DNA of 64,000 nt. Origin: SW10 sp049596615. GTDB lineage: Bacteria; Verrucomicrobiota; Verrucomicrobiia; Verrucomicrobiales; Akkermansiaceae. Where the stretch lies: contig JBMYLT010000011.1 of assembly GCA_049596615.1 (NCBI GenBank), positions 62,001 through 126,000 on the forward strand, given 5' to 3'. Positions within the stretch are counted from its first letter, which is position 1. Every line of letters begins with the position of its first letter. Position numbers and translations under genes: made by a program. The notes under the pieces are model-generated. The model did not search any database, was not told the origin of the DNA, and was given only the letters and a program-made list of their open reading frames with translations. This document shows positions 44,033-52,523 of the stretch, one piece after another.

Positions 44033-47000
44033 ATGAAACCACTCCTGATCACCTTGCTCACCGCAGCTAGTCTTTTTGGCGAGACCCGCTCTCTTTTTGA
44101 CGGGAAAACCCTCAACCAGTGGGAGGGTGCTCCCGGGATTTGGCGAGTCGAGGATGGCGCCATCACGGCTTCGATTAAAGACGGCGAGCGACTGGGTCGA
44201 AACGAGTTTCTCTACTGGAAAGGGGAGGTTGCCGATTTTGAGCTCTCCCTCGAATACAAAATCACCGGTGGCCCCACCGCCAACTCCGGGATTCAGATTC
44301 GTTCGACCAAAGATGCTTCCGGTCATGCTGTCGGTTACCAGTGTGACCTAGATGACGGGAAACTCTGGCTGGGCCGGATCTACGATGAACACGGACGAGC
44401 GCTCATCGCCGAGCGCGGAGCTTTGACGAAAATTTCGACCGATGGCAAACGTCAATCGCTTCCCTTTTCGCCTCCAGCTTCGTTGCAACGATTTGCGAAG
44501 ACACATGACTGGAATCACTACTTCATTCGTGCGGTTGGAAACCGGATTGAGATTCACATTAACGACATCCATTTTACCACCCTCGATGACGTGCAGGTGG
44601 GACAGGCTGATCTTTCCGGACTTCTCGGGGTCCAGCTTCACAGCGGGGCCGGTCCCGCCAAGATCCAGTTCCGCAACATCAATCTGACGACCTTTGATCC
44701 GCAGCCGGAAGTAGCTGCACCGGACAAAAAGAGAGTGGGTCTCGCCAAAAAGGCTGTCGCGGGAATCGTTCCAGCCGACGCTCCTAACATTGGTTTCGAA
44801 AAGGGCAACTTTGATGGCTGGACCCAGACCGGCAACGTCTTCCCGAAGGGCCCTATCAAGGGTGACACCATCGTGGCTCGTGGTCGTGGAAATTCCAACC
44901 ATGACGGTAATTTTTGGATCGGCGGATACGAAGTCGACAAGAGCGACTCATCCCAGGGCACGATGACCTCCGATCCCTTCAAAGTTACTCACCCTTGGGC
45001 GACTTATCGTATTGGTGCCGGTCCGCTGCCTGAAACCCGCGTTGAGATCCTTGAGGCCAAGTCGGGTAAGGTCATTCATAAAGCCAGTGGACGTGGTCAA
45101 GTGGAAGATATGGTGGTCAACGTGATCGATCTGAAAGTCCATCTCGGGAAGATGATTCGGATCCGCGTCGTTGACGAGGCTTCCGGTGGCTGGGGTCACA
45201 TCAACTATGATGACTTCCGTTTTTATAAGGAAAAGCCCACTAACCTAGAGATTGCCCCGAAGCCTAATCTTAGCAGTCCGCTCCTTTGGCATCTCCGTGA
45301 AAATCCCAATCAGGATGATAACCTGGAAACGGTGCGCAGTATGCAAGTGCCCGCCGGTTTCAGCGTTTCGACGGTGGCCGCCGAACCTGACATCGTTCAG
45401 CCCATCAACTTTGACTTCGACGGCCGGGGCCGTCTCTGGGTTGCAGAGTCGGTGGACTATCCCCGCAAACCGGAACCCGGGAAGGGCAAGGATCGTATCA
45501 TCATTTTGGAAGACTCCGATGGCGATGGCACCTTTGACAAACGAAAGGTCTTTGCCGACAAGCTGAGTCTGATCAGTGGTCTTGCCGTGGGTTATGGGGG
45601 AGTCTTTGTCGGCTCGGCTCCCGACCTCATTTTCCTTTCTGACAAAGACGGCGACGATCGTGCCGACGGGGAACCGCAGGTTCTTGTGACCGGCTTTAGC
45701 ACGCGTGACACCCACGAAACCCCCAACTCTTTTTTGTGGGGAAATGATGGCTGGCTCTATGGCTGCCACGGGGTCTTTAACCCAAGTTGGGTGGGCAAGC
45801 CGGGGACTCCCAAGGAAGAGCGGGTTTACGTCGAGTCGGCTGTCTGGCGCATCCACCCCGTCACTCATGAGTTCCAGGTTTATGCGGTCGGCGGCTCAAA
45901 CCAGTGGGGGCTCACCTACAATGAACACGGTGATCTTTTCATGACCCACTGCCGTTCCGCCTGGGGGATTGGGCCGGTGACGCAGGTTTTCCGTGACGGC
46001 CACTATTGGTCCCAAGCTAATCGTAATCATGCCCCCTTCATCGCCGCTCCCGGCGGGGGATACAGCAATGTGGAGATTGGTGAGAACACCTTTTTCAAAT
46101 CTATTGCGGCGTATGGCCACGGCGAAGGCGGAGCCGGCGCGCAAGGGTCCAAGGCGATCTTTGGAGGACACTCGCATTGCGGGACGATGATTTATCTCGG
46201 CGATAACTGGCCGGACGAATACCGAGGCAATCTCTACACCAGCAATCTGCACGGGAGCCAGATGAACCGGGAACAGCTCGTGAAACGAGACTCGGCTTAC
46301 CTCTCGTCGTCCTACGGTCGTGACCAACTCTATACCGCTGATCACGAGTATCTTTCGGTCGCTCTCAAGTATGGTCCGGATGGTGCGGTCTACTTCTCCG
46401 ACTGGGCCGACAAACAACAGTGTCACAACAATCGTTTTGAAATTTGGAATCGCGAGAACGGGCGTCTTTACCGGATGCAGTGGGATGCCACCTACAAGCC
46501 GGTGCAGGTCAACCTGGATCAAGAGAACAACGCAAAGCTCATCAGCTACTGCGACCATAAGAACGAGTGGTTCCCGCACACCGCACAGCACGTCCTTCGT
46601 CAGCGTGTGGCTGCCGGGAAAGACCTGGGCGATGTCATTCCGGTTTTGAAGAAGCACGTTCTCGATCCTTCAAAGTCGAATCGCTACCGCGCCCTCATCA
46701 TGCTCCACGCTTGTGGCGGGTTGGACAAGGCAACGACCCGGATCTTGCTCAAAGGTGAAGACGAGCATCTGGTCAAACAGGCCCTTCTCTTCGCCACCGA
46801 AGGAGGACTGCAGGACAAGGAGATCGCCTCTGACCTGGTCGCGCTTTCGGAGTCGACTCCCTACCCGACGGTTCGGCTTCATCTTGCTCTCGCTTGTCAG
46901 AACAAACTCCCTCTCGAAGTGGTAAAGCCCATCCTCGCCAATCTCTCCATGAAGGCTGAGGACCGAGACGATCGCTTCATTGGCAAGGCGGTTTGGTATG

Positions 47001-49180
47001 CGTTCAGCCGGTTTGTCGACGAGAACCCTTCGGCCGCCCTTGATCTCGCGTCACAAACTCCGCTGCCTTCCTTGCGTCGCGCTCTTTTTTGGAACCATGC
47101 CAAAAAGGACCTTTCGGAGGCAATGGATCGGGCCCTCAAACTCGCCTCCGACAACCAGGCCGCCGACGTCGTTTCGATGACTCTTCTGCTTCATCAAAAA
47201 ACCAAGAAGATCGCCACCCCTTCCGCGTGGCCTGCTCTCAAGGCCCGGGCACTGAAGAGCGGGAATAGGGATATTCAAAAGCACGTCGCGGATCTTGATG
47301 CCAAGTTTGAAGGCACGGCTGTCGTGGCCAAAAAAATTCCGTTTAAGGGGAAGCCGATTGGCAATGCCCGCAAGATCAAGGTTGATGCCGCAAAGGGGCT
47401 AAAGTATGCTCAGGAATTGATCGTGGTGGACCCCGGCGAAGGCCTCGAACTGACCTTCCACAATAAAGACGGAATTCCGCACAATTTGGTTCTGATCAAA
47501 CCGGGAAGCCTTGAAAAGGTCGGGGCCGCTTCCGATGCCCTTGTCAGTAATCCCAAAGCCGCCGAGAAACACTACGTGCCCGGCTTACCGGAGGTCATGG
47601 ATTTCATTCCGGTCCTCAACGCCGGAGATTCCTTCATCCTCAATATGCGGGCACCGAGTCAGCCCGGCGATTACCCCTACGTCTGTACCTTCCCCGGCCA
47701 TTGGCGGGTCATGAAGGGGATTCTTCGCGTTCGAGGAAAGTCGACCACTTCGGTGGTCGATCCTAAGGCCAAGAAAATCCTCTTCCTTGCTGGCGCTGAC
47801 TCCCACGGATGGGGTGCCCACCAACATGTCGGTGGAACCAATATTCTCGCAAAAGGGATGCGCGACTCCGCCCTCCCGGTGAGTGTCAAGGTCATCAATC
47901 AGTGGCCGGAGGAGGCCGAGCTTCTCGCTCATGATGCCCTGGTGATTTATGCCGATGGTTGGGGTAGGCATCCTGCTAATGGGAAACTGATCTCTCTGAA
48001 AAAGTTCATGGACCAAGGAGGTGGTCTCACCGTCATTCACTGGGCCACCGGGCTGGGGTCGCCTGATGCTGGGAACCGGAACAAAGACCACTCCGTCGAT
48101 CCCGTTCGTCGCCAATGGCGCAATCTGGTTGGTGCTGACTTTGAACCGTGGCACTCGGTCAGTCGTTTTTGGGATGCCAGTTTTGAGAAGCTCCCTAAGC
48201 ATCCCGTGACCCGCGGGGTGCCTCCCTTTGTCATTCATGACGAATGCTACTTCCATCTTCGTTGCGAAAGCCCCGAGTGCGATCATGTCACTCCGTTGCA
48301 CGGGGCTCTTCCTCCACTTGAGATCATCAAGCCAGGCAGCGGGATGGACCGGGGTGGTGTTTCGGCACTCGAAGAAGTGAAGAAGGGCATTGACCAATAT
48401 TGTGCCTGGGGCTTCGAACGGCCGCAAGGGGGACGGACCTTTGGCTTCACCGGTGGACACACCCACTGGAACTGGGGACGCGACGAGCTACGTAAGTTGA
48501 TTCTCAACGGAGTTTACTGGACCACTGGAGCGGAGGTGCCGGCCAGCGGGATTCCTTCGGAACGTCCGTCCGCAAAGGAAATGCTCGCCGGTTTGAAAGG
48601 CAACCCCGGTTGGACGGAGGAGGGTTTGCAGGTCATGCTCGATCGAGCCGGTGCGGGAGAGCTGATCAAGTGGGGGCAATACTCTCGGGGGCCATTGCCA
48701 GTGGGTCCCCAAATTCAGCCCAAGCTAAAGAAAGAATTTGGACCTGGTCTCGTCATCGAAGGTGAATCGTTGCGAGTTATCAAAGCCGATGGCCGGGCCA
48801 TTTCGCAGGCGATGCAAACCTTCGGCAATGGCATTTGGAGCGGGAACTCTCAACTCTGGTGGACCGCTGGAAGAGAGGGCGCGACCATGGCTCTCGAATT
48901 CGCCGCTCCTGCTGATGCCGTTCATACGCTTTATTTCGCTGGGACCAAGGCCGTGGATTACGGCATCCATTCGTTCACTCTTAATGGGCAGGCCATCGGA
49001 CAATCGCTGGACTTCTTCCAGCCCAGCGGTGTCTCCCACACCGGTCAGGTGTCACTTGGGAAAGTGAAAGTGAAGAAAGGCAAGAATACGCTCATCATCA
49101 AGTCCACCGGTGCCCATCCCAGGGCCCAGAAGCGTTACATGTTTGGCCTGGATTTCCTACGTCTTGCACCAGCAAGATAA
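44033..49180 (+). CDS. Fusion: DUF1080, propeller dehydrogenase, cupredoxin and ThuA domains
   Basis: The exported 1715-residue protein (signal MKPLLITLLTAASLFG) joins, in order: a DUF1080/3-keto-disaccharide hydrolase-type jelly roll (15-225, SLFDGKTLNQWEG, ANSGIQIRST); a second beta-sandwich (250-395, GFEKGNFDGW); a PVC sorbosone-dehydrogenase-like propeller (435-840) and HEAT-like helices (840-1080); a cupredoxin domain (1120-1235) with type-1 copper ligands H1150, C1218, H1223 and M1227 (VCTFPGHWRVM); a ThuA domain (1246-1510, ILFLAGADSHGWGAHQH); and a C-terminal beta domain (1590-1715). No CxxCH haem motif is seen in the part usually carrying one. The pieces match enzymes of keto-sugar metabolism, so a multi-step sugar oxidase/hydrolase is plausible but unproven. 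Confidence 0.9.
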   Translation: MKPLLITLLTAASLFGETRSLFDGKTLNQWEGAPGIWRVEDGAITASIKDGERLGRNEFLYWKGEVADFELSLEYKITGGPTANSGIQIRSTKDASGHAVGYQCDLDDGKLWLGRIYDEHGRALIAERGALTKISTDGKRQSLPFSPPASLQRFAKTHDWNHYFIRAVGNRIEIHINDIHFTTLDDVQVGQADLSGLLGVQLHSGAGPAKIQFRNINLTTFDPQPEVAAPDKKRVGLAKKAVAGIVPADAPNIGFEKGNFDGWTQTGNVFPKGPIKGDTIVARGRGNSNHDGNFWIGGYEVDKSDSSQGTMTSDPFKVTHPWATYRIGAGPLPETRVEILEAKSGKVIHKASGRGQVEDMVVNVIDLKVHLGKMIRIRVVDEASGGWGHINYDDFRFYKEKPTNLEIAPKPNLSSPLLWHLRENPNQDDNLETVRSMQVPAGFSVSTVAAEPDIVQPINFDFDGRGRLWVAESVDYPRKPEPGKGKDRIIILEDSDGDGTFDKRKVFADKLSLISGLAVGYGGVFVGSAPDLIFLSDKDGDDRADGEPQVLVTGFSTRDTHETPNSFLWGNDGWLYGCHGVFNPSWVGKPGTPKEERVYVESAVWRIHPVTHEFQVYAVGGSNQWGLTYNEHGDLFMTHCRSAWGIGPVTQVFRDGHYWSQANRNHAPFIAAPGGGYSNVEIGENTFFKSIAAYGHGEGGAGAQGSKAIFGGHSHCGTMIYLGDNWPDEYRGNLYTSNLHGSQMNREQLVKRDSAYLSSSYGRDQLYTADHEYLSVALKYGPDGAVYFSDWADKQQCHNNRFEIWNRENGRLYRMQWDATYKPVQVNLDQENNAKLISYCDHKNEWFPHTAQHVLRQRVAAGKDLGDVIPVLKKHVLDPSKSNRYRALIMLHACGGLDKATTRILLKGEDEHLVKQALLFATEGGLQDKEIASDLVALSESTPYPTVRLHLALACQNKLPLEVVKPILANLSMKAEDRDDRFIGKAVWYAFSRFVDENPSAALDLASQTPLPSLRRALFWNHAKKDLSEAMDRALKLASDNQAADVVSMTLLLHQKTKKIATPSAWPALKARALKSGNRDIQKHVADLDAKFEGTAVVAKKIPFKGKPIGNARKIKVDAAKGLKYAQELIVVDPGEGLELTFHNKDGIPHNLVLIKPGSLEKVGAASDALVSNPKAAEKHYVPGLPEVMDFIPVLNAGDSFILNMRAPSQPGDYPYVCTFPGHWRVMKGILRVRGKSTTSVVDPKAKKILFLAGADSHGWGAHQHVGGTNILAKGMRDSALPVSVKVINQWPEEAELLAHDALVIYADGWGRHPANGKLISLKKFMDQGGGLTVIHWATGLGSPDAGNRNKDHSVDPVRRQWRNLVGADFEPWHSVSRFWDASFEKLPKHPVTRGVPPFVIHDECYFHLRCESPECDHVTPLHGALPPLEIIKPGSGMDRGGVSALEEVKKGIDQYCAWGFERPQGGRTFGFTGGHTHWNWGRDELRKLILNGVYWTTGAEVPASGIPSERPSAKEMLAGLKGNPGWTEEGLQVMLDRAGAGELIKWGQYSRGPLPVGPQIQPKLKKEFGPGLVIEGESLRVIKADGRAISQAMQTFGNGIWSGNSQLWWTAGREGATMALEFAAPADAVHTLYFAGTKAVDYGIHSFTLNGQAIGQSLDFFQPSGVSHTGQVSLGKVKVKKGKNTLIIKSTGAHPRAQKRYMFGLDFLRLAPAR

Positions 49181-49189
49181 GAGGTTAGG

Positions 49190-51163
49190 TCACTTTTCCG
49201 GAAGTGCTGTTTGGCTCATCTTGATCAGGAAATCAAACAACTCGCCGTGGCGTTCATCATCGAGCGTAATATCGAAGGTTGCGATTTGAAGATCTTGTGA
49301 ATCCTGTTTGCCATTAAAGGTCAGCTTGACCGGATAGGTTTCGCGACTTTGGGCCGTGATGGTGCCGGTGAGGATTTTGGGTTCCGCAGTGACGCCTGGC
49401 GGGAGCTTCAATTCGATCTCGTGTCTTTGAGGTTTGTTCTGGAAGTTGCGAATGGTGACTTCAACGACTGCTTCACGTCCTTTGCTGAGATCGACCCGAT
49501 AGGGATAAGCTGACACCCAGTAGGGATCGAAGAGATACTCGTAGTTCTTTTCGGGGAGCATTTCCTCGAAGCGCGCAATCATCTCTTCGGCCCAGGCGTG
49601 ATAGCGCCCAATGAGAGCCGCGGGCTTTGGCATGACCCAGGAATGCCCGCCCATCAGGAGATCTGGTTTGAGTTTACGAAGATACTTGGCCGCTTGCAGG
49701 TAACCTTCGCCGATGATCCCGCTGTTACGGGCCATCACGCATTCATGTCCGTCCTGAGATTCCTTGCGGGGATTGGCGAAAAGGTTATCTCCGGTAAAGG
49801 CCACGCGCTGTCCATCGAGCTCGAGCCACAGGCACGAGGCGAACTCGGTTTGGCCGGGCATCCAGTCGACATGAAAATTGTAACCTTCCCATTTGATTGT
49901 GTCTCCACTGCGGAAGGTCTTGTCGATTTTCATTCCTTCGATCCCTTCACCGTAGGCAGAGATCATAGCGGAGTAATCGTATCTCGACGGATGCTCGCAG
50001 AGATCCGCGACTCGATCCATCGACCAGGTTTCGACGCCATGCTTCTCCTTGAGGTGAGGGCCCAATAGGAAATGATCGCCGTGCATGTGCGTGACCCAGA
50101 GCGCCTCGACCTGCTTCAGTCCGAGGTGTTTTTTTGAGTCTTCGATGATTTGATCAAGCACCTCGGTTCGGAACAAACCGCAATCAATGATCAATCCTTT
50201 GCCGTTGTCTGAAATGATCATCGCGAAATTTTTCCCCGCGAATTTGTGGCTCAGTTTGTAGAGATGAGGAGTGACACGATGAAGGTTGGGAACGGCTGTG
50301 GGTTTGGAGATAGGGTCGGAGTCTTCCTTGGTGGAATCAAAGACCGGATATCCGCGAAGGAAGGGCTTACGAAACCCAACGAGCCTTTGGTGATATAGAG
50401 GAAACTGTTCCTGCGGATTTGAAATGGTCGGCCCGTGGAGTGGAAGGGCGAGGTCCGCTTTCCGCTTCTGTAATTTTTTCGAGGTGGCGATGAGGGCGTC
50501 GATTCCTTTGGCAAATCCGTAATCCCATTCGGTATCGAACCAATTGCTCATCCTCGCACCATCATGCATGACTCCTCCGATGAATAGGGCGGTGCGTTGA
50601 TCAGTCTTGAGCTCAAAGGACATCCCGCCCGGGGAATGGCCTGGTGTGGCGAGGCATTTCAGCTTGTGGCTTTTCCAAACGAAGTGCTCATCCTCATTGA
50701 GTGCACGGTCCAGAGTGACTGCGACTCGGGGAGGTCGTACGTAGCTGGCCCCATGCACCGAGTGAGAATCACCGAGAGAGGCCTTCCATTTTCGATAGGA
50801 GGTTGGGTTCTTCAATAAGCTCTGTTCAGCCTTCGGTGCGGCGATTTTGGTGAGGTTCCGGTCGAGACGGGAAATTCCCTGCACTTGTTCCCGATGATGG
50901 TCGGTGAGGAGGAGCCAGGACACTCGCTTCACTCCGATTTTGCCTAGGTGATCGAGAATGCTACCGTCGCCGAGATTGATGAGGAGAGCTTCGTCGCCAT
51001 CTCGCAAAAGGTAGACCTGACAGACATCGCGCCAGCAAAAGAGATCAGGGAAATTTTTAGCATCGGGTTGTTGAAAACCGTGATGGGGACCTTGACTGGC
51101 ACCCTGACCACGTCCGCGGCTGAAAAGCAGTCCGAGTGAAGCCAAAATGGAACGACGTTTCAT
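49190..51163 (-). CDS. Tandem metallo-beta-lactamase-fold protein
   Basis: This is a 657-residue protein if started at ATG 51163 (MKRRSILASLGLLFSRGRG); the open frame extends to 51571 but that part looks non-coding. Two MBL domains are visible. The first (about 40-250) has TDHHREQ (87-93) and TPGHSPGG instead of the full HxHxDH motif. The second (about 295-520) has the canonical metal motif THMHGDH (H359, H361, D363, H364) and GGHSWVMP. A C-terminal beta domain (about 560-640) resembles an NPCBM-associated or Ig-like fold. The substrate is unknown. It is convergent with the fusion gene, 9 bp apart. The N-terminus suggests export but is not a textbook signal. Confidence 0.84.
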   Translation of the reverse strand: MKRRSILASLGLLFSRGRGQGASQGPHHGFQQPDAKNFPDLFCWRDVCQVYLLRDGDEALLINLGDGSILDHLGKIGVKRVSWLLLTDHHREQVQGISRLDRNLTKIAAPKAEQSLLKNPTSYRKWKASLGDSHSVHGASYVRPPRVAVTLDRALNEDEHFVWKSHKLKCLATPGHSPGGMSFELKTDQRTALFIGGVMHDGARMSNWFDTEWDYGFAKGIDALIATSKKLQKRKADLALPLHGPTISNPQEQFPLYHQRLVGFRKPFLRGYPVFDSTKEDSDPISKPTAVPNLHRVTPHLYKLSHKFAGKNFAMIISDNGKGLIIDCGLFRTEVLDQIIEDSKKHLGLKQVEALWVTHMHGDHFLLGPHLKEKHGVETWSMDRVADLCEHPSRYDYSAMISAYGEGIEGMKIDKTFRSGDTIKWEGYNFHVDWMPGQTEFASCLWLELDGQRVAFTGDNLFANPRKESQDGHECVMARNSGIIGEGYLQAAKYLRKLKPDLLMGGHSWVMPKPAALIGRYHAWAEEMIARFEEMLPEKNYEYLFDPYWVSAYPYRVDLSKGREAVVEVTIRNFQNKPQRHEIELKLPPGVTAEPKILTGTITAQSRETYPVKLTFNGKQDSQDLQIATFDITLDDERHGELFDFLIKMSQTALPEK

Positions 51164-51292
51164 TTCTTGTTTTATCCTGACCTTTTTTTGCAAGTGACCC
51201 CACCTCGAAATCTCCGAGATAAAAATTGCTAATAATGAAATATAAAGTGGTGCAAGGCCGGTAATGCATCCCCTCCCTGTGAGGTCCGGATT

Positions 51293-51508
51293 GAATTTTC
51301 TGAAGCCATCGAGTTGATGTCGGCGGCTTCGGGTTTGCCTCAAGCCAACCCAGCCATCAATCCGACGGCCGCGCGCATGTTGTAGCTCATAAAAAAAGCA
51401 GGCAAAAAGAAGAATCCCGGTTGGACCGCTGAAGGTCTGCAGCCGGTGCTCAAGGAGATAAACAAGCCAGGCAAGATCATCGATTGGCGCCAGCCGAGTT
51501 TTAAGTGA
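51293..51508 (+). pseudogene. C-terminal fragment related to the tail of ThuA-containing proteins
   Basis: The frame encodes SAASGLPQANPAINPTAARM, a Leu and then a TAG, followed by LIKKAGKKKNPGWTAEGLQP, VLKEINKPGKIIDWRQPSFK and a TGA. The part after the TAG aligns with the ThuA fusion protein (AGLKGNPGWTEEGLQVMLDR, about residues 1522-1541), with NPGW-T-x-E-G-L-Q in common. This is a decayed 3' piece of a paralogous gene. Apart from it I see nothing in 51164-51611. Confidence 0.5.
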
Positions 51509-51611
51509 CTTGGATCTTCCTAGTGACGCTTTCCACGAAGCGACTCTCTGGGAGGTGTAGATTGGATTCAAGCTTTTGGTTCACCTGTAAACTGCGATGT
51601 AGGTTTTTGAG

Positions 51612-52520
51612 TTATCGCAGATCTGCAGCGGTTGAGTGTTCGCGAAGGCGAAAGAACTCACCAGTTCGCTGAGGAGCTACGAAGTCAAAGCGAGGTGATT
51701 CTAGAGTCGCGGTAAAGATTGTATCCCATGATGAAGATCGAAGGTCGCTCGCGCGCTCAACCACGTAGCTTTTTCCTGCTTCGACAGCCCAGGAAAAGGT
51801 CAAGTTGGATCCATCCACTTTCGAATCCAAAAGGGTAAGCGGCGGTGGAGAGAGGACCGCCAAACCATCCAGATCAAATCCTGCAGATCCGAAAGTCGGA
51901 TAGGGGTCATAAATGGGATTTCCAAGAGAATCGAGATCCGTGCCGTTGCCGACCACATCGACAATGCGGATAAAGCGGATGGCATCGCGATCGACGTGCG
52001 GATGTTGTGGAAGATCTGCAAAATCAAACCCGGTCCCAAACGTTGCCCGGTACTTTCCGGCGAGGCCGCTGACATTGGTGGGTTCGGTGATCCCGAAACT
52101 CCCGACGGGTGACGGAGTTTGGCTGATCGACGGGAAGCGTTGCCAGTTTTCGCCGTCGGAGGACACTTCGACATGGGCCAGCTCCAGGAAGCGATCACTA
52201 AAGCTGTTTTCAAAGATGGCAATGTCTGGCCCGGGCCCGTTGAACAGAGGGGCGACCCATGAAAACGTGATGCTTCCGCCTCGCCCAAGACAGAGGATGT
52301 CGAAGGGGTCCCCGCTCGCCGGACCGAGAGCATTCTGGGGAGTTTGCCAAACCTCGTCGACGTCGTCGCCTGGTTGGTAGTCATGGATTCCATTTGCCCA
52401 GCTGCGGATACGAGAATCGTCGAGCGGGATGGCCAGACTCCCGGGTTGACCAGCTGCCGGGTCGAAATCTCCGGCGTTGGCGATGGTAATCAGGAATGAA
52501 AAAAGAAGAAGTTTCCTCAT
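51612..52520 (-). CDS. Exported surface protein of the cobalamin operon
   Basis: This 302-residue protein has a signal peptide (MRKLLLFSFLITIANA). The sequence DFDPAAGQPGSLAIPLDD starts a beta-rich domain with NALGPASGDPFDILCLGRGG, PDIAIFENSFSDRFLELAHV and GFDLDGLAVL. The C-terminal part (from about 225) resembles the F5/8-like or Ig-type tail (SYVVERASDLRSSSWD). I recall similar proteins beside BtuB-type receptors in other phyla, with low certainty. It starts 3 bp after the receptor gene and is read from the cobalamin riboswitch, so a role in surface capture or handling of corrinoids is a reasonable guess. Confidence 0.78.
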   Translation of the reverse strand: MRKLLLFSFLITIANAGDFDPAAGQPGSLAIPLDDSRIRSWANGIHDYQPGDDVDEVWQTPQNALGPASGDPFDILCLGRGGSITFSWVAPLFNGPGPDIAIFENSFSDRFLELAHVEVSSDGENWQRFPSISQTPSPVGSFGITEPTNVSGLAGKYRATFGTGFDFADLPQHPHVDRDAIRFIRIVDVVGNGTDLDSLGNPIYDPYPTFGSAGFDLDGLAVLSPPPLTLLDSKVDGSNLTFSWAVEAGKSYVVERASDLRSSSWDTIFTATLESPRFDFVAPQRTGEFFRLREHSTAADLR

Positions 52521-52523
52521 GAT

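Noticed and set aside
47585..48466. 293-codon antisense ORF in the ThuA region
   Set aside because: Shadow of the ThuA domain; no family features.
51164..51571. N-terminal extension of the MBL protein
   Set aside because: Overlaps the ThuA-tail fragment and lacks protein-like composition; ATG 51163 gives a natural N-terminus.
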